From Pseudarthrobacter chlorophenolicus A6 (GTDB lineage: Bacteria > Actinomycetota > Actinomycetes > Actinomycetales > Micrococcaceae): a stretch of 64,000 bases of DNA. The notes beneath the pieces are model-generated. The model ran no database searches and was not told the DNA's origin. It worked only from the letters and a program-made list of their open reading frames with translations. The stretch spans positions 4,331,538 to 4,395,537 of the forward strand of contig NC_011886.1 of the NCBI RefSeq assembly GCF_000022025.1, read 5' to 3'. A program made the position numbers and the translations under genes. The stretch's first letter is position 1; every line of letters starts with the position of its first letter. This document shows positions 27,336 through 36,597 of the stretch, in pieces.

Positions 27336-28643
27336 TTAGGAAGCCGTCCCGAAGAACAGCTCAGCCACAGCCGCCAGCCGCCAAGGATCCTCCACGCCGC
27401 ACAGCTCGCGGGCGGAGTGCATGGACAGCAGCGCGACACCCACATCAACGGTCCGGATTCCCAGCCGCGTAGCAGTCAGGGGGCCGATGGTGGAGCCGCA
27501 CGGGATCGCGTTGTTGGACACGAACTCCTGGTAGGGCACGCCCGCTTCACCGCACAGCCGGGCCCACAGCGCTGCCCCGGGGGCGTCCGTAGCGTAGCGC
27601 TGGTTCGCGTTGATCTTCAGCAGCGGCCCGCCGTTGAGGACGGGGTGGTTGGCGGGGTCGTGCCGCTCGGCGTAGTTCGGGTGGACAGCGTGGCCGGCAT
27701 CGGCGGAAACACAGAACGACGCCGCCAGGGCCTGCCGCCGCTGGCTCACCGAAGCGCCGAGGCCGTCGGAGATCCGCACCAGCACGTCCTCGAGGATGGG
27801 GCCGCAGGCGCCGGAGCGCGAGTTGGAGCCGATCTCCTCGTGGTCGAAGGCGGCCAGCACAGCAATCGGAGCAGCAGCGTCGGCGGACCCGGACGAAGCG
27901 TGCGCTATCAGCGCCGCGAGCCCGGCGTGCGTGGAGGAAAGGTTGTCCAACCGCCCGGAAGCGAAGAACTCACCCGACCCCCCGAAAACCGCGGGTGCCT
28001 GCGTGTCCGCGATGACGACGTCGTAACCTCCAATGCGGGCCGGATCAACGGACGCGCCTTCCACGGAGGAGGCCAGTACCCGCAGGACGTCGAAGTCCGC
28101 CGGGTTACCCAGCCCCCACACCGGGTTCATGTGCCGCTGCTTGTCGAGCGTCAGCCCGTCGTTGACGGCACGGTCCAGGTGGATGGCCAGCTGGGGGAAC
28201 CGCAGCAGCGGCCCAGTGGCGGCCAGGTGCTCGGTGCCGTCCAGCATCACCAGCCGGCCGGCCAGCCGCAGTTCCCGGTCCAGCCAGGAGTTCAGCAGCG
28301 GGCCGCCGTAGACTTCCACCCCGGCCTGGAGCCAGCCGTAGGCACCGGTAGTGGGTTTGGGCTTGAGCTTGAAGGACGGCGAGTCCGTGTGGGCGCCCAG
28401 GATGTGGAACCCGGTGGTGGGACCGGCGTTCTCCGGAACCACCCAGGCGATCAGCGCCCCGTCCCGGATGATGAAGAACCTGCCGGCCCCGCCGTCCCAC
28501 GGCTCCAGCTCGTCAAGCCGGGTGAATCCCGCGTCCGCCAGCCGCCGTCCGGCCTCGTGGGCCGCGTGGAAGCTCGACGGCGATGCGCTGACGAAAGCGC
28601 CAAGGTCCTGGATGTGGTCTGTGGCAGGGGATTGGTTAGGCAT
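27336..28643 (-). CDS. apeB: M18-family aminopeptidase (aspartyl aminopeptidase type)
   Basis: A 435-residue metallo-aminopeptidase of the M18 family, usual length. The two-zinc site is visible: GAHTDSPSFKLKP near the N-terminus, FDHEEIGSNSRSGA in the middle (catalytic Glu pair) and HAVHPNYAERHD further on, with a last His in the C-terminal region. It removes N-terminal acidic residues from peptides in the cytoplasm. ATG 28643 has GGGAG directly upstream; the frame is open further upstream but without a better start. It lies 10 bp after the stop of the dioxygenase gene on the same strand, so the two may be co-transcribed. Confidence 0.92.
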   Translation of the reverse strand: MPNQSPATDHIQDLGAFVSASPSSFHAAHEAGRRLADAGFTRLDELEPWDGGAGRFFIIRDGALIAWVVPENAGPTTGFHILGAHTDSPSFKLKPKPTTGAYGWLQAGVEVYGGPLLNSWLDRELRLAGRLVMLDGTEHLAATGPLLRFPQLAIHLDRAVNDGLTLDKQRHMNPVWGLGNPADFDVLRVLASSVEGASVDPARIGGYDVVIADTQAPAVFGGSGEFFASGRLDNLSSTHAGLAALIAHASSGSADAAAPIAVLAAFDHEEIGSNSRSGACGPILEDVLVRISDGLGASVSQRRQALAASFCVSADAGHAVHPNYAERHDPANHPVLNGGPLLKINANQRYATDAPGAALWARLCGEAGVPYQEFVSNNAIPCGSTIGPLTATRLGIRTVDVGVALLSMHSARELCGVEDPWRLAAVAELFFGTAS

Positions 28644-28653
28644 GCTCCCGAGT

Positions 28654-29580
28654 CTAGATGGTGACGTTGAGCCCCGCCGTGTACCCCTCCGCGGCGGATC
28701 CGGCCATCGTGGCCAGCTGGTAGATGCCGCCGTCGTCACCAAACACGTTGTCCGACTGCAGGGTGGTGCGCAACATGTTGGTGACGCTGCGTTCGTACCC
28801 GGCCGTGGCATAGACGTCGTCGCAGGCCGCCTGGGTGAGCGCGATCTGCGAAACCGCCAGCACCTGGCCCGCCGCCGTCGCGTTGTTCATCGACTCGAAC
28901 ACCTCGAAATGGATGTGCGGCCACCGGCCGGAGTACGCGCCGGGGAAGATGGACGTGAAAGTGACCTGGCCGTTCGAATCCGCTTCCTGGACTCCGCGGA
29001 GGTAGTTCTCGTTGCTGAGGCTCGAGTCGTACATGGAGTATTTTCCGTCCCGGTCGCAGTGCCACACGTACACGGCGGCGCCGGCCATGGGGGTGCAGCC
29101 GTTGGCGTTGTCCAGCAGGGTCAGCGTAAATGTCAGCGGGACACCTTCCGCGGTGGCAGAGGCCGAGCCGAAGCTGGACGTGATGTCTTTGCGGACCACG
29201 CCGGACGCTTCCAGAACGTTGGGGCCGTTGGAACCGTCCCCGGGGAACGGTCCCGCCGTTTCCTGCGGGATCTCCACCCCGCATTCGGCGATGGCGCGGG
29301 TCAGCGTGGGAGAAGGAGTGGCACTGGCGGAGTTCGCCGCGGACGGGGACGCGGACGCGCTTGCTGCGGCGGTGGCAGCGGACGACGACGGCTGGCCGGC
29401 CGTCGAGGAACCTCCCGGCGTGCAGGCGGCCAGGGCAGCCGCGGCACCGCCGGCGCCAAGGAACAGTCCCAGCGACCGCCGGCTCAGCATCGTGGACAGG
29501 TCGAACTCCAGCCCCCTGTCGTGGTTCGGGTGGGGCTGCTGTTCCCCGGGACCGGATTCATGCGGCGGAAGTGAAGTCAT
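28654..29580 (-). CDS. Exported intradiol ring-cleavage dioxygenase-like lipoprotein
   Basis: A 308-residue protein of the intradiol dioxygenase fold (protocatechuate 3,4-dioxygenase beta-like). The N-terminus has a twin-arginine-type motif SRRSLGLFLG (about residues 31-42), a hydrophobic run and a lipobox ending LAAC, so it is probably exported by Tat and lipidated. The iron ligands expected for the family are present as Tyr and His in VYVWHCDRDGKYSMY and GAYSGRWPHIHFEV. A Ser/Ala-rich linker (about 58-95) separates the lipid anchor from the domain. Its substrate is unknown; such exported forms are found in Arthrobacter and Streptomyces. Confidence 0.8.
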   Translation of the reverse strand: MTSLPPHESGPGEQQPHPNHDRGLEFDLSTMLSRRSLGLFLGAGGAAAALAACTPGGSSTAGQPSSSAATAAASASASPSAANSASATPSPTLTRAIAECGVEIPQETAGPFPGDGSNGPNVLEASGVVRKDITSSFGSASATAEGVPLTFTLTLLDNANGCTPMAGAAVYVWHCDRDGKYSMYDSSLSNENYLRGVQEADSNGQVTFTSIFPGAYSGRWPHIHFEVFESMNNATAAGQVLAVSQIALTQAACDDVYATAGYERSVTNMLRTTLQSDNVFGDDGGIYQLATMAGSAAEGYTAGLNVTI

Positions 29581-29598
29581 GAGTCCATCAAAGGGCCT

Positions 29599-29621
29599 GG
29601 CCCTATGTCCTGCATAGGGCC
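29599..29621. terminator. Perfect 8-bp stem between the response-regulator gene and the dioxygenase gene
   Basis: GGCCCTAT (29599-29606) pairs exactly with ATAGGGCC (29614-29621) with a 7-nt loop. It lies 17 bp after the response-regulator stop and about 20 bp before the dioxygenase start, so it could end the upstream operon or sit in the dioxygenase leader. Confidence 0.5.
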
Positions 29622-29638
29622 TTCCTGTGAACCGGCTG

Positions 29639-30331
29639 TCAGTAGTCCGGATTGCTGGGCACCACCAGCCCAGTCTCGTACGCGTACACCACCGCCTGCA
29701 CCCGGTCCCTGAGGTGCAGCTTGGTGAGGATCCGGCGCACATGCGTTTTCACCGTGGCCTCGGACAGGAAGTACCGGTGCGCGATCTCGGCGTTGGACAG
29801 CCCCTCCGCCATGGCCTCGAGCATCTCGGTCTCCCGCGGCGTCAGGTCCCCCAGCAGGGGGTCCGGAGCCTGCGCGGCGGGGGCCGGGGCTGCCGCACCG
29901 CGGACGTACGTTTCCAGCAGGCGCTGGGTGACCCTCGGCGCCACCACTGCGTCCCCGCTGGCCACCACGCGCACGGCCTGGATGAGTTCCGACGGCGCCA
30001 CGTCCTTGAGCAGGAACGCGGACGCCCCTGCCTGCAGCCCGGCGAACGCGTACTCGTCCACGTCAAAGGTGGTGAGGATGATGATGCGGGCCGGGGACCC
30101 TTCGGCAGTAATGGCCCGGGTGGCTTCGATGCCGTCCAGCACGGGCATCCGGACGTCCATAAGCACCACGTCCGGGGTAAGGTTCCGGACGAGCTTCACG
30201 GCTTCGGCGCCGTCGGAGGCTTCACCCACGATGTGCAGGTCGTCCTCGCCCTCCAGGATCAGGCGGAATCCCATCCGCAGGAGGGGCTGGTCATCCACCA
30301 GCAGGACGGTGATCGGTGCGTCTTCAGTCAT
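29639..30331 (-). CDS. NarL/FixJ-family response regulator
   Basis: A 230-residue two-component regulator. The receiver domain has the acidic pair Asp13/Asp14, phosphoacceptor Asp59 (VVLMDVRMPVLDG), ILTTFD and the Lys in FLLKDVAPSEL. The C-terminal LuxR-type HTH (LTPRETEMLEAMAEGLSNAEIA) spans about residues 160-215. It overlaps the 5'-adjacent histidine kinase gene by 8 nt, so kinase and regulator are co-translated. The operon also holds an ABC-2 exporter, which is the likely target or sensor partner. Confidence 0.93.
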   Translation of the reverse strand: MTEDAPITVLLVDDQPLLRMGFRLILEGEDDLHIVGEASDGAEAVKLVRNLTPDVVLMDVRMPVLDGIEATRAITAEGSPARIIILTTFDVDEYAFAGLQAGASAFLLKDVAPSELIQAVRVVASGDAVVAPRVTQRLLETYVRGAAAPAPAAQAPDPLLGDLTPRETEMLEAMAEGLSNAEIAHRYFLSEATVKTHVRRILTKLHLRDRVQAVVYAYETGLVVPSNPDY

Positions 30332-31700
30332 GCCTTGCCTTGGAGTTCGGGGGTGCGGTGATCGGTTCGGGGCGTTCCTCGGCCGGGCAGGTCAGCACGG
30401 CGTGGACGTGCCAGCCGCGCCCGCCCGGCCCGGCGGTCACGGTTCCGGAGTAGATCCGGGCCCTCTCGGCCATGCCGGCGAGCCCTTGTCCGGTCCCGAA
30501 CGGCAGGCCCGCGCCCGCCGGTGCATCGGCCTGGGCACCTCCGTCATCGGTGCGGTGGGCACTCCCGCCTGCGCCGTCGTCGTGCACGTCTATGGTCACC
30601 GTGGCGCCCTGGCGGGCGATGTCCACGTCCACCCGTCCCAGGGACCGCCCGTAGCGGAGCACGTTGGTGAGCGATTCCTGCACGATCCGGTACACGGTGA
30701 GCTGGAACGCGGCATCCTTGGGCAGGGCCGGGCCGGTATACGAATAATGCAGCGGCAACCCGGCGGTGCGGAAACCCTCCAGCAGCTTCGCCAGGCTCTG
30801 CCCCGCCGCCAGCGGAGTCCTCGGGGCGGCCGTTCCGGCGTCGTCGCGCAGCACGCCCAGCACCCGGCGCATGTCCGCCAGCGCTGTCCGCCCCGTCCGG
30901 GACAGTTCGCCCAGCACCTCGCCGGCCCGTTCGGGGCTTTTCCGGACCACGACGCCGGCGCCGTCCGAGAGGCTGATCATCACCGTCAGCGAGTGGGCCA
31001 CCACGTCGTGCATTTCCCGGGCGATCCGGTTGCGTTCGTTGACGGACGCAAGCCGGGCCGTCCGTGCGGCCCACGCAGCAACCTGCTGCTCATGTTCACG
31101 TCGCTGCTTGACCCCGATGCCGATGCCCGTGGCGATGACGTTGGACAGTGCGATGGTGGCACCGGTGGCGATGCTGGTGAGCAGGTGGAAGTCCGCCGGG
31201 TTGGCGCCCTGGTCCTGGACGAAGGAGTTCTCCATGGGCCCCACGGCGGCCAGAAGGTAGAGAAGCGCGAGCGGTGCCGTGGCTGCCGCCATGGTGATGA
31301 GCGCGAACCGCCGGGTGTGCACCACCGCCACGGAATACAGCGAGAACCACAGGCCCGTGGAGACGTTGGACCCCCAGGGGTGCAGCAGCGTCACGGCGAC
31401 TTCCATGACCGCCACGAAGGCCACCAGCCCCACCGGGTGGAAGCGCCGCAGGAACAGCGCTCCGGCCACAGCCCCCAGCAGCGTGGCTGCCAGCCACTTG
31501 CCGGAGATCAGCGCATCCACTGCGGTAGGCGCCACGAGCAGGATGTAGCTGAGCGCCACCACGGCGTCCATGACGCGAGGGTGTTCGTAGAGGTAGCGCC
31601 GGAACCTGCCCCGGCGCCTCTCGTTAAGCTCGGCAAAGGACGCGGCGGCCTGCCAGTTGCCGGCGACCAGCGCGTCCTTCGCCGTTGATGCTTCGTTCAT
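30324..31700 (-). CDS. Membrane sensor histidine kinase (HisKA_3 type)
   Basis: A 458-residue kinase. The N-terminal half has about five membrane segments (about residues 43-195) and no large extracytoplasmic domain. A HisKA_3 dimerisation domain follows, with the phosphoacceptor His231 in AREMHDVVAHSL, and a HATPase_c domain to the C-terminus with VDVHDDGAGG and a GxGxxGM-type loop (GTGQGLAGM). It partners the NarL-type regulator that follows with an 8-nt overlap. The permease gene lies 13 bp upstream. This ABC plus intramembrane-sensing kinase arrangement is typical of systems sensing envelope or antibiotic stress, but the signal is unknown. Confidence 0.92.
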   Translation of the reverse strand: MNEASTAKDALVAGNWQAAASFAELNERRRGRFRRYLYEHPRVMDAVVALSYILLVAPTAVDALISGKWLAATLLGAVAGALFLRRFHPVGLVAFVAVMEVAVTLLHPWGSNVSTGLWFSLYSVAVVHTRRFALITMAAATAPLALLYLLAAVGPMENSFVQDQGANPADFHLLTSIATGATIALSNVIATGIGIGVKQRREHEQQVAAWAARTARLASVNERNRIAREMHDVVAHSLTVMISLSDGAGVVVRKSPERAGEVLGELSRTGRTALADMRRVLGVLRDDAGTAAPRTPLAAGQSLAKLLEGFRTAGLPLHYSYTGPALPKDAAFQLTVYRIVQESLTNVLRYGRSLGRVDVDIARQGATVTIDVHDDGAGGSAHRTDDGGAQADAPAGAGLPFGTGQGLAGMAERARIYSGTVTAGPGGRGWHVHAVLTCPAEERPEPITAPPNSKARHD

Positions 31701-31713
31701 GCTGTCCGCAGGG

Positions 31714-32610
31714 TCAGACGTCGCGATTCTTGAGCACGATCACTGCAGGTACCAGGAACAGCAGCACGTAACCGAGGAACAGCAGGCCGCCCTGCCAGGG
31801 GTCAATCACGCCGTCCGTGTGGCCAATGGAGAGGAACCGGCCACCCACCTCATTGGGAATGTACTGCGGCACGTACTTCCAGAAGTCACCCGGGATGAGC
31901 GTCAGGAAACTGGCGGCGATGGAAAGGACGAAGAAAATGCCCACCAGCACCGTGATTCCACCGGCCGAGTTCCGCAGCAGGGTCCCCAGGGACAGACCGA
32001 TCAGGGCCACACCCGCCACATAGAGGCCGCCGGTGAAGACGCTGTAAAGGACACCCTCTGTGGACCAGTCAAGGTCGAACCCGACGCCTTGGAACACCGG
32101 CATGGCGATCAGGAAGGTCGCAGCACCGGCGACGGTGGTCATGACGTAGGAGATCACGGCCAGGATGATGGCCTTGGCCGCGAAGGCCGGGGTGCGGCGC
32201 GGGACGGCGTTCATGGTGGAGCGGATCATACCGGTGGCGTACTCGGAGGACATGAACAGCACCGCCAGCGAGCCCAGGATGAGGATACCGATCTGAAGGC
32301 CGGCGTTGGGCAGGTTGTACAGGTCGAATCCGGATCCGGGCGGAAAGGACTTCTCCAGCATTTCCGGGGTCATGGGCTGGCCCTGTTCCCTCGCATTGCG
32401 GGAGATTTCGTCTACATAGGTGTAGCGGATCAGGACCGATAGGGCGCCGACGCCGACGATCGCAACCAGCGTCAACAGCAGCAGGATTCGGGTGGACAGC
32501 AGGGACCAGAGCTTGATCCACTCGGAGCGCAGGACGCCGCCGAAGGTGACGCCGTGCGAACCTGCGGAGGAACGGGCGGGTACGGCAGGGGTTTGGGTAT
32601 GCGTGCTCAT
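31714..32610 (-). CDS. ABC-2-type transporter permease
   Basis: A 298-residue integral membrane protein with about six hydrophobic helices (for example LLLLTLVAIVGVGALSVLI and VISYVMTTVAGAATFLIAM). It starts 5 bp after the ATPase stop and ends 13 bp before the kinase gene. The pattern matches ABC-2 permeases that, with one ATPase, export small molecules such as peptides or lipids. No substrate can be named. Confidence 0.85.
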   Translation of the reverse strand: MSTHTQTPAVPARSSAGSHGVTFGGVLRSEWIKLWSLLSTRILLLLTLVAIVGVGALSVLIRYTYVDEISRNAREQGQPMTPEMLEKSFPPGSGFDLYNLPNAGLQIGILILGSLAVLFMSSEYATGMIRSTMNAVPRRTPAFAAKAIILAVISYVMTTVAGAATFLIAMPVFQGVGFDLDWSTEGVLYSVFTGGLYVAGVALIGLSLGTLLRNSAGGITVLVGIFFVLSIAASFLTLIPGDFWKYVPQYIPNEVGGRFLSIGHTDGVIDPWQGGLLFLGYVLLFLVPAVIVLKNRDV

Positions 32611-32615
32611 GGTCC

Positions 32616-33575
32616 TTACTTTCCTGCCGTCGCCGGGGCTGCCTGCGGCTGGCTGCCCGCAGGGCCGCCTGCCAGGTGCGAGTGGTATTCCACTTCGTCC
32701 TTGGTGAGGTCGAAGTAGGCGTCCTCCAGGGAGGAGACCTGGGGTGTGAGTTCGTAGACCAGCACGCTGTTGTCCAGGGCCACCCGGGCGATCTGCCGCG
32801 GATCCAGGCCGGTGACAGTCAGGGTTTCAGGCTCGCTCTGGTCCACCGTCACGCCGTTTCCTGCCAGCAACGACTGCAGCTGCAGGGCATTGTCGGTGCG
32901 GACCAGGGTCTTGGCCTGGCGGGTCCCGGCAATGATGTCCTTCACGGGGGCATCGGCGATGATCCTGCCGCGCCCAATGACAATGAGGTGGTCCGCGGTC
33001 TGGGCCATTTCGCTCATCAGGTGCGAGGACAGGAACACGGTCTTGCCCTGGTTCGCCAGGTAGCGGACCAGGTTGCGTACCCACAGCACGCCTTCGGGGT
33101 CCAGGCCGTTGACCGGCTCGTCGAGGATCAGTGTTTGCGGGTCCCCCAAGAGGGCGGCGGCGATGCCCAGCCGCTGTCCCATGCCCAGCGAGAAGCCGCC
33201 GGCCTTCTTCTTGGCCACAGCCTCCAGGCCGGTCATCTCAATGACCTCGTGGACCCGGGCCTTGGGGATACCGTGCGTCGCGGCCATGGCCAGCAGGTGG
33301 TTGTAGGCGCTGCGGCTGGTGTGTACTGCCTTGGCATCGAGCAGGGCGCCTACCTCGTGCAGCGGTGCCTTGTGCTGGGCGTAGGGCAGTCCGTTCACCG
33401 TGACGGAGCCCGACGTCGGCCGGTCCAGTCCCATGATCATGCGCATGGTGGTGGACTTCCCGGCGCCGTTGGGTCCCAGGAAGCCCGTAACCTGTCCGGC
33501 CCGGACTGTGAAACTGACCCCGGCCACGGCGGTCTTTCCGCCGTAGGCCTTGGCCAGGTCTGTTGCCTCAATCAT
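32616..33575 (-). CDS. ABC transporter ATP-binding protein
   Basis: A 319-residue ATPase for the adjacent permease. It has Walker A GPNGAGKSTT near residue 35, a Q-loop, signature FSLGMGQRLGIA, Walker B LILDEPVNGLD and an H-loop (LSSHLMSE). The C-terminal extension (about 215-319) is usual for this branch. ATG 33575 is chosen because AAAGGAAC precedes it; the upstream ATG at 33617 has no such site. It is the first gene of the ABC, permease, kinase and regulator operon. Confidence 0.92.
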   Translation of the reverse strand: MIEATDLAKAYGGKTAVAGVSFTVRAGQVTGFLGPNGAGKSTTMRMIMGLDRPTSGSVTVNGLPYAQHKAPLHEVGALLDAKAVHTSRSAYNHLLAMAATHGIPKARVHEVIEMTGLEAVAKKKAGGFSLGMGQRLGIAAALLGDPQTLILDEPVNGLDPEGVLWVRNLVRYLANQGKTVFLSSHLMSEMAQTADHLIVIGRGRIIADAPVKDIIAGTRQAKTLVRTDNALQLQSLLAGNGVTVDQSEPETLTVTGLDPRQIARVALDNSVLVYELTPQVSSLEDAYFDLTKDEVEYHSHLAGGPAGSQPQAAPATAGK

Positions 33576-33747
33576 GGAGTGTTCCTTTGATCGGCAGCGC
33601 TGGGCTGCGGAATGCATTTGGGAGGTGGTACCCCTACGCTACCGACGCCTGCCGGGCTTTTCGCCGGTCTCAGGGATGATTCAGGGGTGAATCAGGGTAC
33701 TCCCGACGGATGACCGCACCGGGGCATCAGGTTTTCGGTATGGTGCC

Positions 33748-33773
33748 GGCGGCCCACACGCGGGTGCGCCGCC
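33748..33773. terminator. Possible hairpin terminator after the PAP2/DAGK gene
   Basis: GGCGGC (33748-33753) pairs with GCCGCC (33768-33773) 8 bp past the stop codon. It is GC-rich and lacks a T run, so it is only a candidate. Confidence 0.3.
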
Positions 33774-33780
33774 ACGGGCC

Positions 33781-35283
33781 TTAAGCCTGCGGTGAGTAGT
33801 AGACCAGGGCCCTGGGCACCACCCGGTAGTGCACCTTGCGTACCCCGGCCAGTGCCTCGCCGTCCACTGCCAGGGCCATCGGCGCGCCGTCGGCGTGGAT
33901 AGTGACATCGGTTGCCTCACGGAGGTGGGTGATCCTTGAGCTCGCCACGGTGCCGGTCAGGACTGCCCACAGAAGCCTCAACCGAGCGAAGGATTCATCC
34001 GCCGAGAAGATCCTGAAATCCAGCACGCCGTCGTCCAGCACGGGCCGTAGCAGCGGCGCATGGTCCCTGGGGTAGTAACGGCCCCGGCCCACGTACGCTA
34101 TCCAGACCCTGTGCGGGATTCCGTCCACGTTGAGCGTGATGGGCGTTCCGGCGGCGAAGGTCCGGAACATGGCCACCACTCCCGCGAGCGGCTTTCCGAG
34201 GGCCGGCTGCAACTGTTCGCGCCGCCGCACCAGGTTGGGGTAGAGGCCGATGCTTGAGGTGTTCAGCATGATCAGCTCGGACACTTCCGGCGCTCCGGCG
34301 AGCCCGCGCTCTGCGGTGACAAACCCGACGTCCGCCAAGGCCGCCTCGCCGTTGGACGCCGCCGCCACCGCCTGCTGCAGATTCCCGATCCCGGCATCCC
34401 GGGCAAAGTGGTTGAGGGTGCCGCCGGGAAGCACCAGCAAAGGCAGTGAACGCTCGATGGCGGCAGCAGCCGCTGCCCCCACCGTACCGTCTCCGCCCCA
34501 CACACCCAGGGCTTTGGTTCCGGGAGTATCCGCCGTAGCACTGATCTGCTCCACCAGGCCGTCCTCGGGACGAACGGTCACGATATGCGCATCAGGGAAT
34601 ACTTCCCGAAGGGCGTCGGCCGTTTCGTCGGTGAATGATCCACCCAGGGCGTTGACCACAATGCTGAGTCCCTTGCCGCCGGGCAGTTCCGGGGCGGAGG
34701 CCGCAGTGCGCTGGGTTTTGGGGATGGGTGGCCGCACAGGCCACCAGTGGCGGGTGACCAGGGCGGCACCCGCCCCCAGGGCAGAGCCGAACAGGACGTC
34801 CGAAGGCCAGTGGGCCCCTGTATGGACCCGGGAGTACGCTACCCCGGCCGCAGCGGGGGCAACGGCGGCCCCGATGGCGGGCCGCACCAAGCCCACACCA
34901 ACAGCAAAGGCCACGGCGGAAGCGGAGTGACCGGAGGGCATAGAGGAGCTGGTGGGTTGCGGATGCACGAAGCGGAACACGGGAAGATGTTCCGGCAGCG
35001 GCCGTGTCCGGGGCAGGAGGGTTTTGAAGATGCCGTTGGTGACGGCGGAGGCGACGGCCTGGGCCAGGAGGCCGTGGACTGCGGCCCGGCGGGTCTTCCC
35101 GGGAAATGCTGCCATGCCGGCGGCGATCGCAATCCAGAGTTTCCCGTTGTTGGCGGAAGCGGAGAGGCGGCGGAAGAAGTCGTCGTGGTTGCCCCCCGGC
35201 AGGTTTGATACATGCCGGACAAGGTACCTGTCCATCCGGCTGATCCATCGGTGGCTGCCCCGCCATGTGCTCTGCATCCCCAC
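33781..35283 (-). CDS. Fused PAP2 phosphatase/diacylglycerol-kinase-like enzyme
   Basis: A 500-residue fusion. The N-terminal PAP2 domain (about 40-185) has the three acid-phosphatase motifs: KTLLPRTRPLPEH, PSGHSAS and SRVHTGAHWPSDVL. The C-terminal half is a diacylglycerol-kinase/LCB5 domain with GGDGTVG and LPGGTLNHFARD. The pair could dephosphorylate and phosphorylate membrane lipids, for example phosphatidic acid and diacylglycerol or an isoprenoid phosphate; the substrate is inferred. The start can be ATG 35283 or the ATG two codons later. It is 30 bp downstream of the MFS gene on the same strand and may be co-transcribed. Confidence 0.9.
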   Translation of the reverse strand: MGMQSTWRGSHRWISRMDRYLVRHVSNLPGGNHDDFFRRLSASANNGKLWIAIAAGMAAFPGKTRRAAVHGLLAQAVASAVTNGIFKTLLPRTRPLPEHLPVFRFVHPQPTSSSMPSGHSASAVAFAVGVGLVRPAIGAAVAPAAAGVAYSRVHTGAHWPSDVLFGSALGAGAALVTRHWWPVRPPIPKTQRTAASAPELPGGKGLSIVVNALGGSFTDETADALREVFPDAHIVTVRPEDGLVEQISATADTPGTKALGVWGGDGTVGAAAAAAIERSLPLLVLPGGTLNHFARDAGIGNLQQAVAAASNGEAALADVGFVTAERGLAGAPEVSELIMLNTSSIGLYPNLVRRREQLQPALGKPLAGVVAMFRTFAAGTPITLNVDGIPHRVWIAYVGRGRYYPRDHAPLLRPVLDDGVLDFRIFSADESFARLRLLWAVLTGTVASSRITHLREATDVTIHADGAPMALAVDGEALAGVRKVHYRVVPRALVYYSPQA

Positions 35284-35313
35284 ACCCTACCGCCGCCTTC
35301 GCTCAGGCCGCTC

Positions 35314-36507
35314 CTAGTCGGTCTTCAGGGGCCGCGCAGCTCCGGCCAGGAGCAGGGCGAGGAGGATGGGCGCCATGATGGCCAGCAGGGCCTGGTGGAT
35401 ACCCACCACGTCGCCGAGGTATCCCAGCAGGGGAGGGCCCGCGAGGAAAGATATATACCCTAAGGTGGATACAACGCTGACCCGTGCCGCTGCCCGGGCA
35501 GGATCGTCAGCTGCGGCGGACATGCCCATGGGGAAGGCCAGCGCCGCACCGACTCCCCAGAGGGCTGCGCCCACTGCTGCTATCCAGACGTTGCCCGCGA
35601 GGACAAACAGACCCAGGCCCGCAGCCGCCGCGGCCATGCTGGCACGCAGCACCGCAACCCTGCCGTACGCGTCGATGACGCGGCCGCCCAGGAACCGCAT
35701 CGCCGTCATGGCCAGGACAAAGAGCGCGAACATCAGCGCGCCGGTTGAATCAGCAGTTCCCAGCCCATCCACGGAGGCCTTGGCAATCCAGTCGTTGCCC
35801 GCTCCCTCGGTGAGGGTGGCACCGAGCACCACCACGCCGATGAGCAGTGTCCTGCTGTCCCGCCAGGCGGAAGGACCCTTGGCCGGTTTGGTTTCGCCCT
35901 CGGGAAGGACGGCCGCCACGTGGGGAAGGAAGTAGCGCGGCGCAACCAGTGTTGCCAGCAGCACCACGCCTGCGATGACCAGCAGGTGGAGCGGCAGCCC
36001 CACACCGAGGTTGGACAGCCCGGCACCCACCAGCGCCCCCACGAAGGCTCCGCCGCTGAAGGCCGCGTGGAACTGGGGCATGATGGTGCGCCGGAGCCGG
36101 TGTTCGACGTCGGCGCCCTCAATGTTCTGCGAGACATCCCAGAGGCCGATGGCAATCCCGAAGAAGAACAGGGAAATGGCAGTTCCCGGAATGGATGCGG
36201 CGGAGAGGGACACGGCGATGCCCACGCCGGCCGCCGCTGCCAGAACGCCGCCGAAGCGGACGGTGTTGGCCGTTCCGATCCGCCCCACCACCAGGCCGGC
36301 CGTGGGCAGGGCCAGCAGGGAGCCCACTGCGGTGCACAGGAGCAGGGTTCCCATCTGGCCCGACGTGATCTGCAGGATTTCCGTTACGGCCGGGATACGG
36401 GCCGCCCAGCTGGCAAAGACGAGTCCGTTGATGCCGAAAACCACGAAGGTGGCCGCGGCGGCAGCCGTCACTCCGGCCTCGCGGGCCGCGCCTGTATTGG
36501 TGTTCAT
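35314..36507 (-). CDS. Major facilitator superfamily transporter
   Basis: A 397-residue protein with 12 predicted helices. The opening (VFGINGLVFASWAARIPAV) and the GQMGTLLLCTAVGSLLALPTAG region are typical of a small MFS branch often annotated as sugar or drug transporter. It carries no substrate-binding domain and no clear specificity. Neighbours are an ABC-F ATPase upstream and the PAP2/DAGK gene downstream, all on the same strand. Confidence 0.85.
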   Translation of the reverse strand: MNTNTGAAREAGVTAAAAATFVVFGINGLVFASWAARIPAVTEILQITSGQMGTLLLCTAVGSLLALPTAGLVVGRIGTANTVRFGGVLAAAAGVGIAVSLSAASIPGTAISLFFFGIAIGLWDVSQNIEGADVEHRLRRTIMPQFHAAFSGGAFVGALVGAGLSNLGVGLPLHLLVIAGVVLLATLVAPRYFLPHVAAVLPEGETKPAKGPSAWRDSRTLLIGVVVLGATLTEGAGNDWIAKASVDGLGTADSTGALMFALFVLAMTAMRFLGGRVIDAYGRVAVLRASMAAAAAGLGLFVLAGNVWIAAVGAALWGVGAALAFPMGMSAAADDPARAAARVSVVSTLGYISFLAGPPLLGYLGDVVGIHQALLAIMAPILLALLLAGAARPLKTD

Positions 36508-36597
36508 GCGTTCACTGCTTCCACTGGATTCCTGCGGAGTCGGCTCGGGTGTGACTGTGCGCTGTTACGCCTGACTGGTGTTGGCTCCGGCAGGGGT

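Noticed and set aside
27044..27448. Extension of the DUF4082 protein by 135 residues
   Set aside because: The extra sequence has no signal peptide and overlaps the end of the M18 gene; ATG 27043 gives a clear secretion signal.
26808..28664. A 618-residue + strand open frame across the M18 gene and the upstream of the DUF4082 gene
   Set aside because: It is antisense to two well supported genes and has no recognisable domain.
29652..31688. A 678-residue + strand open frame antisense to the two-component genes
   Set aside because: It mirrors the response regulator and histidine kinase genes; both of those have full motif sets.
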